Assembly: GCF_035938995.1 (NCBI RefSeq)
Contig: NZ_DASZGI010000374.1
Coordinates: 1-24,669 of the forward strand
DNA: 24,669 bases
Direction of reading: 5' to 3'
Origin: DASZGI01 sp035938995
GTDB lineage: Bacteria; Actinomycetota; Actinomycetes; Streptomycetales; Catenulisporaceae
Both the position numbers and the translations under genes were made by a program. Positions 14,210 to 21,441 of the stretch are shown piece by piece. How positions within the stretch are numbered: position 1 is the stretch's first letter; every line of letters starts with the position of its first letter. Below the pieces are notes generated by a model. It did not search any database. It was not told the DNA's origin and saw nothing but the letters and a program-made list of their open reading frames with translations.

Positions 14210-14224
14210 CGATCTTAAGGATCG
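14210..14224. promoter_or_regulatory. Near-palindrome CGATCTTAAGGATCG just upstream of the membrane protein
   Basis: Six of seven pairs match around a central base. It repeats the GATCyTAAGG core of 14121-14132 exactly 90 bases further on, and ends 14 bases before the GTG at 14239, overlapping the likely promoter or leader. Confidence 0.35.
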
Positions 14225-14238
14225 AAAAGGGGAGTGCC

Positions 14239-14907
14239 GTGGCGTTCGCCGACGATGCGTACGAGACGGGGACATCGGAGCTGTCGCCGGTGAGCACGGG
14301 GGCAGTCAGGAGCCTGAGCCGCCCGGAGGCGTGGGGCTACCTGGTGTGGGGCGCCACGGCCGCGATCATCGCGGTCCCGGAGATCTGGGCGCTGTCCGGC
14401 AGCCCGCGGTGGCCGACCATCTCGATGACCGCGGCTCACCTCGAAGCTCTGTGGAGCCCCACGAAGGCGGTGATCGTCGCGCTGATCAGCGCCTCGGTCG
14501 TACAGCTCATGACGTACCAGGGGAGTCGGCTCGGGGGGCGGGCGCTCCGGTTGCCCCTGGGCCGCTTCACGAGGGTGCAAGCCGCGCAGGCCGAAGAGTC
14601 GCGCGAGATTCCGTTCGCCGCCTGGTACCTCCCGCTCGCGACGGTCGTGACGGCTGCCGCTTCAACGGTCACCGCTCTGCTCAGCACGGACAAGTTCGTG
14701 CTCGGATACGTGCTCTACGGCACCATGGCCGTGGCCCTCGTGATCATTCCCGATACGGTGGCGTACTGGTCTGCCAGGGAGGTGTCGTTCCCGACTCTCT
14801 TTCGCACCCTCGAGTACCTCGACGCCCGCTACCACCCGGCGCTGTTGGTGGTGTGCTCGGGGCTGGCCGTGCTCGCGATCCACATCGTGGCCTACCCGTG
14901 GCCGTGA
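14239..14907 (+). CDS. Unrecognised integral membrane protein
   Basis: A 222-residue protein I cannot assign. After about 30 polar residues there are five likely membrane spans: WGYLVWGATAAIIAVPEIWAL (about 32-52), AVIVALISASVVQLM (76-90), YLPLATVVTAAASTVTALL, VLGYVLYGTMAVALVIIP and ALLVVCSGLAVLAIHIVAY at the end. A basic cytoplasmic loop with GRALRLPLGRFTRV separates spans 2 and 3. Start GTG 14239 has AAGGGGAG five bases upstream; the reading frame is open far upstream but there it is antisense to the aminotransferase-like gene. Its stop lies one base from the stop of the convergent oxidoreductase gene. Possibly co-regulated with the divergent PLP protein through the palindromes between them. 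Confidence 0.7.
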   Translation: MAFADDAYETGTSELSPVSTGAVRSLSRPEAWGYLVWGATAAIIAVPEIWALSGSPRWPTISMTAAHLEALWSPTKAVIVALISASVVQLMTYQGSRLGGRALRLPLGRFTRVQAAQAEESREIPFAAWYLPLATVVTAAASTVTALLSTDKFVLGYVLYGTMAVALVIIPDTVAYWSAREVSFPTLFRTLEYLDARYHPALLVVCSGLAVLAIHIVAYPWP

Positions 14908-14908
14908 G

Positions 14909-16060
14909 CTAGGCCGCGGCGGCGGCCCACGGTTCGATTTCGGTGACGACCGGCGCGCCGGTCCCTGCCGCCTGTTCGATCGCCAGCGCGATCAGATGGT
15001 CCTGACACGCCTGGGCCAGCGGATACGGCGCCGGCCCGGCGCCGCGCGCCCAAGCGGCCGTCGTCGTCAGCAGCGTCGCGATCGCGATCTCCTCGTCCAT
15101 CAGCCGCAGCCCGACGAACGGATTGCGGTAGACGACCTCGCCCTCGAACGCCAGATGCTCGGTGTCGTAGCCGTCGAGGTTGAGGTCGTGGCCGAGCTGC
15201 CCGCGCACCAGCTCGGAGCGCAGCACGGTGCCCGGCCCGGCCCAGCGCACGACGGTGTCGTCGGCGATCTCGCCGTGGCTGCCGCGGATCACGATCCGGC
15301 GCAGCCGCAGCCGGTTGTGCCACTGGTTGTCGGTGAAGTCGTAGAGCCCTGACGCACCGCCGAAGTCCAGCGTCGCCAGCGTGGTCGCCGCGGCTGTGGG
15401 CTCCTCCCGCCCGGTCCAGCCGGCGCGGGTGAGCGGATCGAGCAGCGGGGCGGTGAAGCGTGCGGCGGCCACCCGCACCGGCCCGAAGCCGACGCCCAGC
15501 AGGCCTCTGATCATCGAGACGGCGTGGTAGCCGTGCGTCGAGGAGACCTGCACGGAGGTGGGCGCGCCGATCAGGCCGCGCGCCACGATCTGCCTGCGGG
15601 CCGCGTGACCGGGCATCAACAGGTACTGCTCCGCGACCTGTACCAATCGTCGGTCGCCCACCCGCGCCCACAGCTGCCGCAGTCCGTCGGCGTCCGGCGC
15701 GGGCGGCGTCTCCGCCAGCACCGCTGTGCCCGACTCCGCCACCGTCGCGATCACCTCGGGATTGACCGCCCACGGGACGCTGGTGACGACGAAGTCGGGC
15801 CGCTGCTTGGCGACAAGCTCGCCAGGCGAGAGGTACGCGGGCACGGACCAGCGGCGCGTAACCTCCTCGGCGCTCTGCGCGCGCCGTACCGCCGCGCCGA
15901 CGAGCGTGAGCCGGTCCGGCATCAGCGCGGCGAGCCTGGCGAAGAACTCGGCGCGCCAGCCGCTGCCGACGATCCCGAAGGTGGCCGGGCCGCTGGGTGC
16001 TTGGGCGGAGCGCGCCGGGTGGTCGGACGGTGTCGGGGCAGTCGAAGTGGGTTGCGTCAC
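14909..16060 (-). CDS. Gfo/Idh/MocA-like NAD(P)-dependent oxidoreductase with altered EKP motif
   Basis: A 383-residue protein. After about 25 unconserved residues comes a Rossmann dinucleotide site FGIVGSGWRAEFFARL, then DFVVTSVPW and AVLAETPPAPDADGL. In the Gfo/Idh/MocA family this last segment normally has E-K-P, with the Lys in catalysis; here it reads E-T-P, so the usual Lys is absent. The C-terminal alpha/beta domain has HGYHAVSMIRGLLG and DTEHLAFEGEVVYRNPFVGLRLMDEEIAIATLL. Members act on sugars, inositols or related alcohols, but substrate and even activity are uncertain here. GTG 16060 overlaps the MFS stop (GTGA), so the two are translated together. Confidence 0.82.
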   Translation of the reverse strand: MTQPTSTAPTPSDHPARSAQAPSGPATFGIVGSGWRAEFFARLAALMPDRLTLVGAAVRRAQSAEEVTRRWSVPAYLSPGELVAKQRPDFVVTSVPWAVNPEVIATVAESGTAVLAETPPAPDADGLRQLWARVGDRRLVQVAEQYLLMPGHAARRQIVARGLIGAPTSVQVSSTHGYHAVSMIRGLLGVGFGPVRVAAARFTAPLLDPLTRAGWTGREEPTAAATTLATLDFGGASGLYDFTDNQWHNRLRLRRIVIRGSHGEIADDTVVRWAGPGTVLRSELVRGQLGHDLNLDGYDTEHLAFEGEVVYRNPFVGLRLMDEEIAIATLLTTTAAWARGAGPAPYPLAQACQDHLIALAIEQAAGTGAPVVTEIEPWAAAAA

Positions 16061-17274
16061 GCGGGAATCCTCTCGCGGGCGTCGGCGTCGAGGCGCGCCG
16101 GGCCCGCGTCGGCCCGGCGCCGCTCGACCCGCACTGCGATGAGCGCGAGCGTGAATCCGATCGTGACGAGCATCGCGGCGACCGCGTTCGGCGAGCCGTA
16201 GCCGAATCCGGCGGAGATCGCGACGCCGCCGAGGTACGCGCCGAGGGAGTTCGCGATGTTGAAAGCGGCCTGGATGGAGGCCGCGGCCAGGTTCGGCGCG
16301 CCGCCCGCCAGGGCGATGATGCGGCCCTGGAGCGTCGGCAGTCCGGCGAGCGCGGCCGCCGGGAACAGGAAGATCGCCGCGGCCGCGGTGAACCGGTTGT
16401 GGTCGGCGGCGAGGAACGCGACCGCGACTGCGATCTCCGCGGCCAGCGACAGCAGCAGCGTCTGCGCCGGGAACCGGTCGGACAGCCGCGCCCCGGCCAG
16501 GTTGCCGACCGTCATGCCGAGCCCGAACAGCGCGAGCAGCCAGGTCATGCTCGAGTCCGCGTAGTGCGCCAGGTTGGTCATCATCGGCGCGATGTAGCTG
16601 AATGTGGCGAACAGCCCTCCGCCGCCCAGCATCGCCACGCCGAGGACCAGCCAGACCTCCGGCTTGGCGAACGCGCGCAGTTCGCCGCGCAGCGAGGCCT
16701 GCTCGACCGGGGCGGCGTCCGCGGGCACGGCGAGCGCGACGGCGGCGACCGCGAGCGCGGCGATCAGCCCGACCACCGCGTAGACCACCCGCCAGCTGGT
16801 GTGCTGGCCGAGGACCGTGGTCGCCGGCACGCCGACGATGTTGGCGACCGTCAGCCCGGCGAACATCACCGCCATGGCGCTGTTGCTGCGCGAGCGGTCC
16901 ACCAGCGACCCCGCGACGACCGCTCCGGCGCCGAAGAACGCGCCGTGCGGCAGGCCCGTCGCGAACCGCGCGAGCAGCACCAGCCCGAAGCTCGGCGCCA
17001 GCGCCGACAGCAGATTGCCCGCGGCGAACCAGCCCATCAGGACCAGCAGCACCGTCTTGCGGCGGTCGCGCACCGAGGCCGCAGTGAGCAGCGGCGCGCC
17101 CACGACCACGCCGAGCGCATACGCCGAGATCAGCTCGCCCGCGCGGGGGATCGACACCGAAAGGTCGCCCGCCACCTGCGGCAGCAGACCCATCATCACG
17201 AACTCGCCGGTGCCTATGGCGAAGCCGCCGACGGCTAACGCGAGAAGAGCACGGCGAACAGCGCTGGGATGCAT
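16057..17274 (-). CDS. MFS transporter, DHA1 (AraJ/sugar-efflux-like)
   Basis: A 405-residue major facilitator with about 12 hydrophobic spans. It opens with LLALAVGGFAIGTGEFVMMGLLPQVA; the GTxEFV motif and the following pattern are typical of the AraJ/YdhP-type proton-driven exporters. The span 2-3 loop ASVRDRRKTVLL corresponds to the conserved MFS loop, and LARFATGLPHGAFFGAGAVVA to the span 4-5 region. Start ATG 17274 has AAGGAC directly upstream. It is the first gene of a two-gene operon with the oxidoreductase. A perfect 14-bp palindrome 35 bases upstream suggests repressor control, as is common for efflux genes. Cargo unknown. Confidence 0.9.
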   Translation of the reverse strand: MHPSAVRRALLALAVGGFAIGTGEFVMMGLLPQVAGDLSVSIPRAGELISAYALGVVVGAPLLTAASVRDRRKTVLLVLMGWFAAGNLLSALAPSFGLVLLARFATGLPHGAFFGAGAVVAGSLVDRSRSNSAMAVMFAGLTVANIVGVPATTVLGQHTSWRVVYAVVGLIAALAVAAVALAVPADAAPVEQASLRGELRAFAKPEVWLVLGVAMLGGGGLFATFSYIAPMMTNLAHYADSSMTWLLALFGLGMTVGNLAGARLSDRFPAQTLLLSLAAEIAVAVAFLAADHNRFTAAAAIFLFPAAALAGLPTLQGRIIALAGGAPNLAAASIQAAFNIANSLGAYLGGVAISAGFGYGSPNAVAAMLVTIGFTLALIAVRVERRRADAGPARLDADARERIPA

Positions 17275-17308
17275 GTCCTTGCCAGCTTCCTATGGCTTGT
17301 TGGGACGT

Positions 17309-17322
17309 CGACAGCGCTGTCG
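17309..17322. promoter_or_regulatory. Perfect 14-bp palindromic operator candidate CGACAGCGCTGTCG
   Basis: A gapless perfect palindrome 35 to 48 bases upstream of the MFS start codon, where a TetR- or MarR-type repressor would block transcription. No such regulator is next to it; the nearest is the LysR gene at 18411. Confidence 0.55.
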
Positions 17323-17363
17323 GCCTTATCTGTGGGTGTTTGCGTCGCTCTCTACCTCTGGGC

Positions 17364-17428
17364 GACACCGGTCGCAACAACGCCGGCGGTGTTCTTGTGC
17401 CGCTGGCGTCGTCGTCGTGACCGGTGTC
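17364..17428. repeat. Inverted repeat GACACCGGTC / GACCGGTGTC with 45-base loop
   Basis: Perfect 10-bp arms at 17364-17373 and 17419-17428, downstream of the aldo/keto reductase stop (17438) and upstream of the MFS gene. It may be a T-less terminator for the reductase. Each arm contains ACCGGT, so a pair of protein sites is also possible. Confidence 0.4.
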
Positions 17429-17437
17429 ACGCCGTCT

Positions 17438-18298
17438 TCACGCTGCGTCGAGCCGCGCCAGCTCCTCGGCGGTGAGCGTCAGGTCGGCGGCGGCGACCGA
17501 GTCGCGGATCGTCTCGGGCCTCGAGGACCCGGGGATCGGGATCACCACCGGCGCCTTGGCCAGCATCCAGGCCAGGCAGACCTGCTGGGGGCTGGCCCCG
17601 TGGTCCCGGCCGATCTCGCCGAACGCGGCGAAGCGCGAGCCGAGCGCGGACGCGCGCGAGATGCCGCCCAGCGGGCTCCACGGCAGGAACGCGAGCCCCG
17701 TCTGCGCGCACAGCCGCAGTTCCGGCTCGCTGGACCGGAACGCCGGGGAGAACTGGTTCTGCACGCTGACCAGCCGCCCGTCGAGGATCTCCTGGGCCAG
17801 CCGGATCTGCTGCGGGTTGGCGTTGGAGACGCCGGCGTGGCGGATCTTGCCTGCGTCCAGCAGGTCGCGCACCGCGCCGATCGAGTCGGCGTACGGGACC
17901 TTCGGGTCCGGCCGGTGGAACTGGTAGAGCCCGATCGCCTCCACGCCGAGCCGCTTGAGCGACTCCTCACACGCCCGCTTCAGATGCTCCGGCGAGCCGT
18001 CGAGCGTCCACGACCCGTCGCCGGGGCGCAGGTGGCCGCCCTTCGTCGCGATCAGCACGTTCGAGGTGTCACCGCCGTAGCCGGCCACCGCCCGCGCGAT
18101 CAGCGACTCGTTGTGGCCGACCTCGTCGGCGTGCATGTGGTACGCGTCGGCGGTGTCGATGAGCGTGACTCCCGCGTCCAGCGCGGCGTGGATCGCGGCG
18201 ATCGACCGCTGTTCGTCGGGCCGGCCCTCGATCGACATCGGCATCGCGCCGAGACCGATCGCGCCGACCTGGACGTCGCCGATGCGGCGAGTCTGCAT
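17438..18298 (-). CDS. Aldo/keto reductase
   Basis: A 286-residue (alpha/beta)8 NADPH-dependent oxidoreductase with the full catalytic tetrad: D48 and Y53 (DTADAY), K86 (IATKGG) and H128 (YQFHRPD). GVSNANPQQI and PIPGSSRPETIRDSV fit the substrate and cofactor sites of the family. The ATG at 18298 has a near-ideal GAGGAGG ribosome site about nine bases upstream; the frame extends to 18346 without one. It reduces carbonyl compounds, substrate not predictable. Divergent from a LysR-type gene, which is its likely regulator. A 163-base gap with an inverted repeat separates it from the MFS gene, so it is probably a separate transcript. Confidence 0.92.
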   Translation of the reverse strand: MQTRRIGDVQVGAIGLGAMPMSIEGRPDEQRSIAAIHAALDAGVTLIDTADAYHMHADEVGHNESLIARAVAGYGGDTSNVLIATKGGHLRPGDGSWTLDGSPEHLKRACEESLKRLGVEAIGLYQFHRPDPKVPYADSIGAVRDLLDAGKIRHAGVSNANPQQIRLAQEILDGRLVSVQNQFSPAFRSSEPELRLCAQTGLAFLPWSPLGGISRASALGSRFAAFGEIGRDHGASPQQVCLAWMLAKAPVVIPIPGSSRPETIRDSVAAADLTLTAEELARLDAA

Positions 18299-18335
18299 GG
18301 GTGTTCCTCCTCGAATCGTCGAGCGATACCCCACC

Positions 18336-18359
18336 AGCCTTGCCACCCGGGATTAAGCT
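18336..18359. promoter_or_regulatory. Possible LysR-type binding region between reductase and regulator
   Basis: AGCCTT...TTAAGCT is an imperfect inverted repeat in the 112-base divergent gap. LysR proteins bind such gaps at T-N11-A-type sites. The match is weak; position is the main support. Confidence 0.25.
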
Positions 18360-18410
18360 GTCCAACAGAAAATACTGATGCCGTTGAGCACCGCTCGTGA
18401 TGGATGGGCC

Positions 18411-19301
18411 ATGGAACTGCGCCAATTGGAGCACTTCGTCGCGGTGGCGCAGGAGTGTCACTTCACCCGGGCGGCCAAGCGGCTGCACATCGCGCAGTCC
18501 GGCCTGTCCGCGTCGATCCGCTCGCTGGAGCGGGAACTGGGCGCGTCGCTGTTCGTGCGCAGCACCCGGCAAGTCCAGCTGACGCCCGCCGGCCAGGCGC
18601 TGCTGACAGAGGCGCTGCGCGCGCTGGCGGCGAGCAACGCGGCGAAGGACGCGGTTGCCGCGGTCCAGGGGCTGCTGCGCGGCTCGCTGTCCATCGGGTC
18701 GCTGCAGTGCCTGCACGCCGTGCACCTGCCCACCCTGCTGGCCGGATTCCTCTCGGCCCATCCCGGACTCGAGGTGCAGCTGCGCCAAGGCGGATCCGGC
18801 GAGCTGATCGAGCAGGTGCGCGCGGGCCGGCTGGACGTCGCGTTCGTCTCACGCCCCGCGCGCCCGCCGGAGGACGTCGTGATCACGGCACTAGATCGGG
18901 AGCCGCTGGTCCTCGCCTGCGCGCTGACCCATCCGATGGCCAAACTGAACCAGGCCAAGCTGCCCGACCTGACGGACGAACAGTTCGTCGACTTCCCGGC
19001 CGACTGGGGTACCCGCGACCTGGCCGACCGGGTGCTGGCAGCAGCCGGCGTGGAGCGCCGCGTAGCCCTCGAGGTGACCGACGTGCACTCGCTGCTCGAC
19101 CTGGTCGCGTTCGGCCTCGGCGTGGCGCTGGTGCCGCGCTCCTACCGGGTCAAGACCGATCGGGTGCGCTTCATCGAACTGGCCGGCGACGTGCCCGCCT
19201 GGGAGACCGTGAGCGTCACCGCGGACCCGACGAGCGCCGCGGCGGCAGCGCTGCTGCGCGAGGTGCGCACCGCGGACCCGTCGGCCATCGTCTGCGGCTG
19301 A
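18411..19301 (+). CDS. LysR-family transcriptional regulator
   Basis: A 296-residue LysR-type regulator. The N-terminal winged helix-turn-helix is clear: MELRQLEHFVAVAQECHFTRAAKRLHIAQSGLSASIRSLERELG, then LFVRSTRQVQLTPAGQALL. The rest is a periplasmic-binding-like effector domain (LSIGSLQCLHAVHLPTLLAGF, DVAFVSRPA, DVHSLLDLVAFGLGVALVPRS). I chose ATG 18411, where family homology begins, over an in-frame ATG 11 codons upstream. It is divergent from the aldo/keto reductase, the typical arrangement of a LysR gene and its target. Effector unknown. Confidence 0.92.
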   Translation: MELRQLEHFVAVAQECHFTRAAKRLHIAQSGLSASIRSLERELGASLFVRSTRQVQLTPAGQALLTEALRALAASNAAKDAVAAVQGLLRGSLSIGSLQCLHAVHLPTLLAGFLSAHPGLEVQLRQGGSGELIEQVRAGRLDVAFVSRPARPPEDVVITALDREPLVLACALTHPMAKLNQAKLPDLTDEQFVDFPADWGTRDLADRVLAAAGVERRVALEVTDVHSLLDLVAFGLGVALVPRSYRVKTDRVRFIELAGDVPAWETVSVTADPTSAAAAALLREVRTADPSAIVCG

Positions 19302-19316
19302 GCGGGCGATTCGGCA

Positions 19317-19364
19317 GCCACGGCAGCGCGGCCGTGGCCGCCCTGCGCGAAGGCGGGGCGGCCA
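19317..19364. terminator. Two adjacent strong hairpins between convergent genes
   Basis: Hairpin 1: GCCACGGC (19317-19324) pairs perfectly with GCCGTGGC (19331-19338) around AGCGCG. Hairpin 2: TGGCCGCCCTGC (19335-19346) pairs with GCGGGGCGGCCA (19353-19364), one T-G pair, around GCGAAG. They share four bases, so only one can form fully in a given RNA. A bidirectional terminator for the LysR and beta-propeller genes is likely. Confidence 0.65.
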
Positions 19365-19388
19365 TGACGGGTTGGAGCGGGGGAGACG

Positions 19389-20522
19389 TCAGCTGAACGC
19401 TGTGACGGTCGATCCGGTGGGAACGACGAGCAGTCCGCCGCCGATGTTCATGTCCGACACCGGTGCGTAGTACTCGCCGCCGCCTCCGGGCGTGCCGGGC
19501 AGCGACAGGGTGGCGACGATCTTGCCATCCGCGGTGCTGACCCCGTAGACCTTGCCGTCGGAGGTGCCCACGTAGACGACGTGGCCGGCGATGACCGGGC
19601 CGGCGACGACCTGGCCGGGCAGGGTGGTGGTGAACTTCGGGGCCAGGTCCGACAGGCTCTCGCGGGTGAGCGAGGCGCCGTCGGCGATGAACGCGTGCCC
19701 GTCCGAGAAGGCGGGCGTCCCGGTGAACGTGCCGAGGTCGGCGCCCGTGGTCTTGTCGAGGACGTGGTCGCCGGTGCTGGAGAAGAAGAGGTTGCCGCCG
19801 AGGTAGGACGTGCCTCCGCCGCCACCGGTGCAGCCGTCGTTGTCGTTCCACACGACCGACCCGGTGAGCGAGAGGCGGGTCTGCGAGCAGCCGCCGTTGA
19901 GGTAGACGCCGGTGCTGTCGACCGCGAGCGAGCCGCCGTCGCCGTCGACGGAGGTCCGCCATGCGACGGCCCCGTTCGACTCGGAGACGGCGGCGACGCG
20001 GCCGGATCCGTACACGTAGACGACTCCGCCGGTCGCGACCGGCTCGCTGGAGAAGTTCACGGTGACGGTCGACCAGAGCTGCGCGCCCTTCTCCGGGTCG
20101 AACGCGGTGATCGTGCCGTCGAAGCCGTTGACGAACAGCTTGCCGCCGTCGTACGCGAGCGCGAAGAAGTAGTAGCTGCCGCCGAGCGGGACCGGGCCCC
20201 AGGCCACCTTGCCGGTGGCCGCGTCGAGCGCGTAGAGCCAGCCGCCGGGGTTTCCGCCGGGGGTCGCCGTGACCACGAAGACCTTGCCGTCCGCGATGAT
20301 CGGGTATGACGCCGATCCGTTGAGGGCGACCGACCACTTCTGGGTGGGTGTGGCCGAGAGCTTGGCGCACGACGCCCCGCTCTGGTCCGCGGTGACGTGG
20401 TGGGCGACCGCCGGGCACTTGGTGGACTTCTCGGCGGCGGCCGCCCCGGCGGGCGCCGCCGTGGCGAGTGTGGCCGTGCAGGCCAGGAGGGTGACGGATA
20501 GGAACAGTGAACGCCCCCGCAT
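19389..20522 (-). CDS. Secreted PQQ-like beta-propeller repeat protein
   Basis: A 377-residue exported protein. Signal peptide: MRGRSLFLSVTLLACTATLATA with cleavage near APAGA-AAA. The mature part has repeating propeller blades of the PQQ/YVTN type, each with a strand, G-x-VYA and a turn such as D-ATGK-W: GWLYALDAATGKVAW, TITAFDPEKGAQLW, RVAAVSESNGAVAW, HVLDKTTGADLGTF, KVYGVSTADGKIV. No dehydrogenase active-site motif is visible, so a binding or scaffold role is more likely than a PQQ enzyme. Two pairs of Cys could form disulfides, consistent with export. ATG 20522 has GGGGAG six bases upstream. It seems to be a single-gene transcript, downstream of the GntR gene by 116 bases. Confidence 0.85.
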   Translation of the reverse strand: MRGRSLFLSVTLLACTATLATAAPAGAAAAEKSTKCPAVAHHVTADQSGASCAKLSATPTQKWSVALNGSASYPIIADGKVFVVTATPGGNPGGWLYALDAATGKVAWGPVPLGGSYYFFALAYDGGKLFVNGFDGTITAFDPEKGAQLWSTVTVNFSSEPVATGGVVYVYGSGRVAAVSESNGAVAWRTSVDGDGGSLAVDSTGVYLNGGCSQTRLSLTGSVVWNDNDGCTGGGGGTSYLGGNLFFSSTGDHVLDKTTGADLGTFTGTPAFSDGHAFIADGASLTRESLSDLAPKFTTTLPGQVVAGPVIAGHVVYVGTSDGKVYGVSTADGKIVATLSLPGTPGGGGEYYAPVSDMNIGGGLLVVPTGSTVTAFS

Positions 20523-20638
20523 GGGGTCTCCCCGATCTTGTACAAGGCCAGCCCCGCGCCGGCCGATGCCAATGCTAGCGAAGCCCTCTGACAAGTCCGG
20601 CATCAAATAAGGGCAGGGCTCTGAGAGGTCGAGAAAGC

Positions 20639-21358
20639 CTATGGATGTTCGTCGACGACGGGGCGGGCTTCCGCATAGAAGCCGCGGATGTGCCGCGTCA
20701 CCAGGTCTGCGGCGCGCTCGCCTTCGCCTGCCTTGACGGCGTCCAGCACGGCGAGGTGTTCGGCGCGGAGTCTGCCCTGGGTGGCTTTCCAGTCGGGCAG
20801 GGCGGGGAGGGCGGCGACGACGTAGCCGTGCACCGACTCGCGCAGGGACGCCATGATCGCCGCGACGACATCGTTCCCGGCGGCGCGGGCCAGCGTGACG
20901 TGGAAGTCTGCGTCTCGGGCGAGGTAGTCCTCGGCGCTTTGCCCCGGTGCGCCCATCGCGTGCAGGAGGCGTTCGGCGTCGGCCAGTGGTTCGGGGTCGC
21001 GGCGGTCGGCCGCCTGACGCACAGCCCACGCCTCGAGCAGGACGCGGGTCTCCACCAGGTGCTCGACCGGCAGGGTGCGCGTCGCGAGGTGAAGGCGCAG
21101 CGCCGCTGTGATGCCTGCTTGAGTGTCGGCGACCACGACCGCGCCCGACTCCGGTCCGCTGCCTACGGCGGTGCGTACCACGCCCATCGCTTCAAGCACG
21201 CGCAGGCCCTCGCGTACCGACGCGCGGCTGATGCCCAGCCGCTCGGCCAGCGCCCGCTCGCCCGGCAGGCGGCCGCCGACTCGAAGGCGTCCGGACGCCA
21301 GCTCGCCCTCGATGTATCCGACCACCGCCTCGTGCAGACGGATGCGCGCTGCCGCCAC
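20639..21358 (-). CDS. lldR: GntR/FadR-type regulator, probable lactate-responsive repressor
   Basis: A 239-residue GntR-family protein: winged helix LPGERALAERLGISRASVREGLRVLEAMGVV, followed by a helical FCD ligand domain (ETRVLLEAWAVRQAA, RDADFHVTLARAAGN with the D and H of a metal site, EHLAVLDAVKAGEGERAADLVTRHI). It is divergent from lutABC and the gap holds two TGGT-N3-ACCA sites, the type of site bound by LldR proteins, so it probably represses lutABC and itself until L-lactate is present. Two starts are possible: GTG 21358 has AGGAGGG upstream (spacing about ten); ATG 21412 adds 18 residues that overlap the operator and could be leaderless, since TACCAT lies five bases before it. I prefer GTG. 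Confidence 0.85.
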   Translation of the reverse strand: MAAARIRLHEAVVGYIEGELASGRLRVGGRLPGERALAERLGISRASVREGLRVLEAMGVVRTAVGSGPESGAVVVADTQAGITAALRLHLATRTLPVEHLVETRVLLEAWAVRQAADRRDPEPLADAERLLHAMGAPGQSAEDYLARDADFHVTLARAAGNDVVAAIMASLRESVHGYVVAALPALPDWKATQGRLRAEHLAVLDAVKAGEGERAADLVTRHIRGFYAEARPVVDEHP

Positions 21359-21397
21359 TCTCCGTGCTCCCTCCTGGAGGGCCGGACCCGGTCTCGC

Positions 21398-21410
21398 GTG
21401 GTCTGACCAC
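21398..21410. promoter_or_regulatory. LldR-type operator 1: GTGGT-CTG-ACCAC
   Basis: Perfect 5-bp inverted repeat with 3-base spacer, matching the TNGT-N3-ACNA pattern reported for LldR-type FCD regulators. Its centre is 20 bases from that of operator 2, two helical turns, so two dimers could bind the same face. Confidence 0.75.
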
Positions 21411-21418
21411 ATCGCCTA

Positions 21419-21429
21419 TGGTAAGACCA
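21419..21429. promoter_or_regulatory. LldR-type operator 2: TGGT-AAG-ACCA
   Basis: Perfect 4-bp inverted repeat with 3-base spacer just before the lutA ribosome site (AGGAGGTG, 21431). The sequence TATGGTA (21417-21423) supplies a -10-like hexamer in both directions, so binding here would block both transcripts. Confidence 0.75.
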
Positions 21430-21441
21430 CAGGAGGTGCCT

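Noticed and set aside
15997..17238. A 413-codon frame opposite the MFS exporter
   Set aside because: Highly charged Arg/Glu/Asp-rich sequence, typical of a frame opposite a hydrophobic protein gene.
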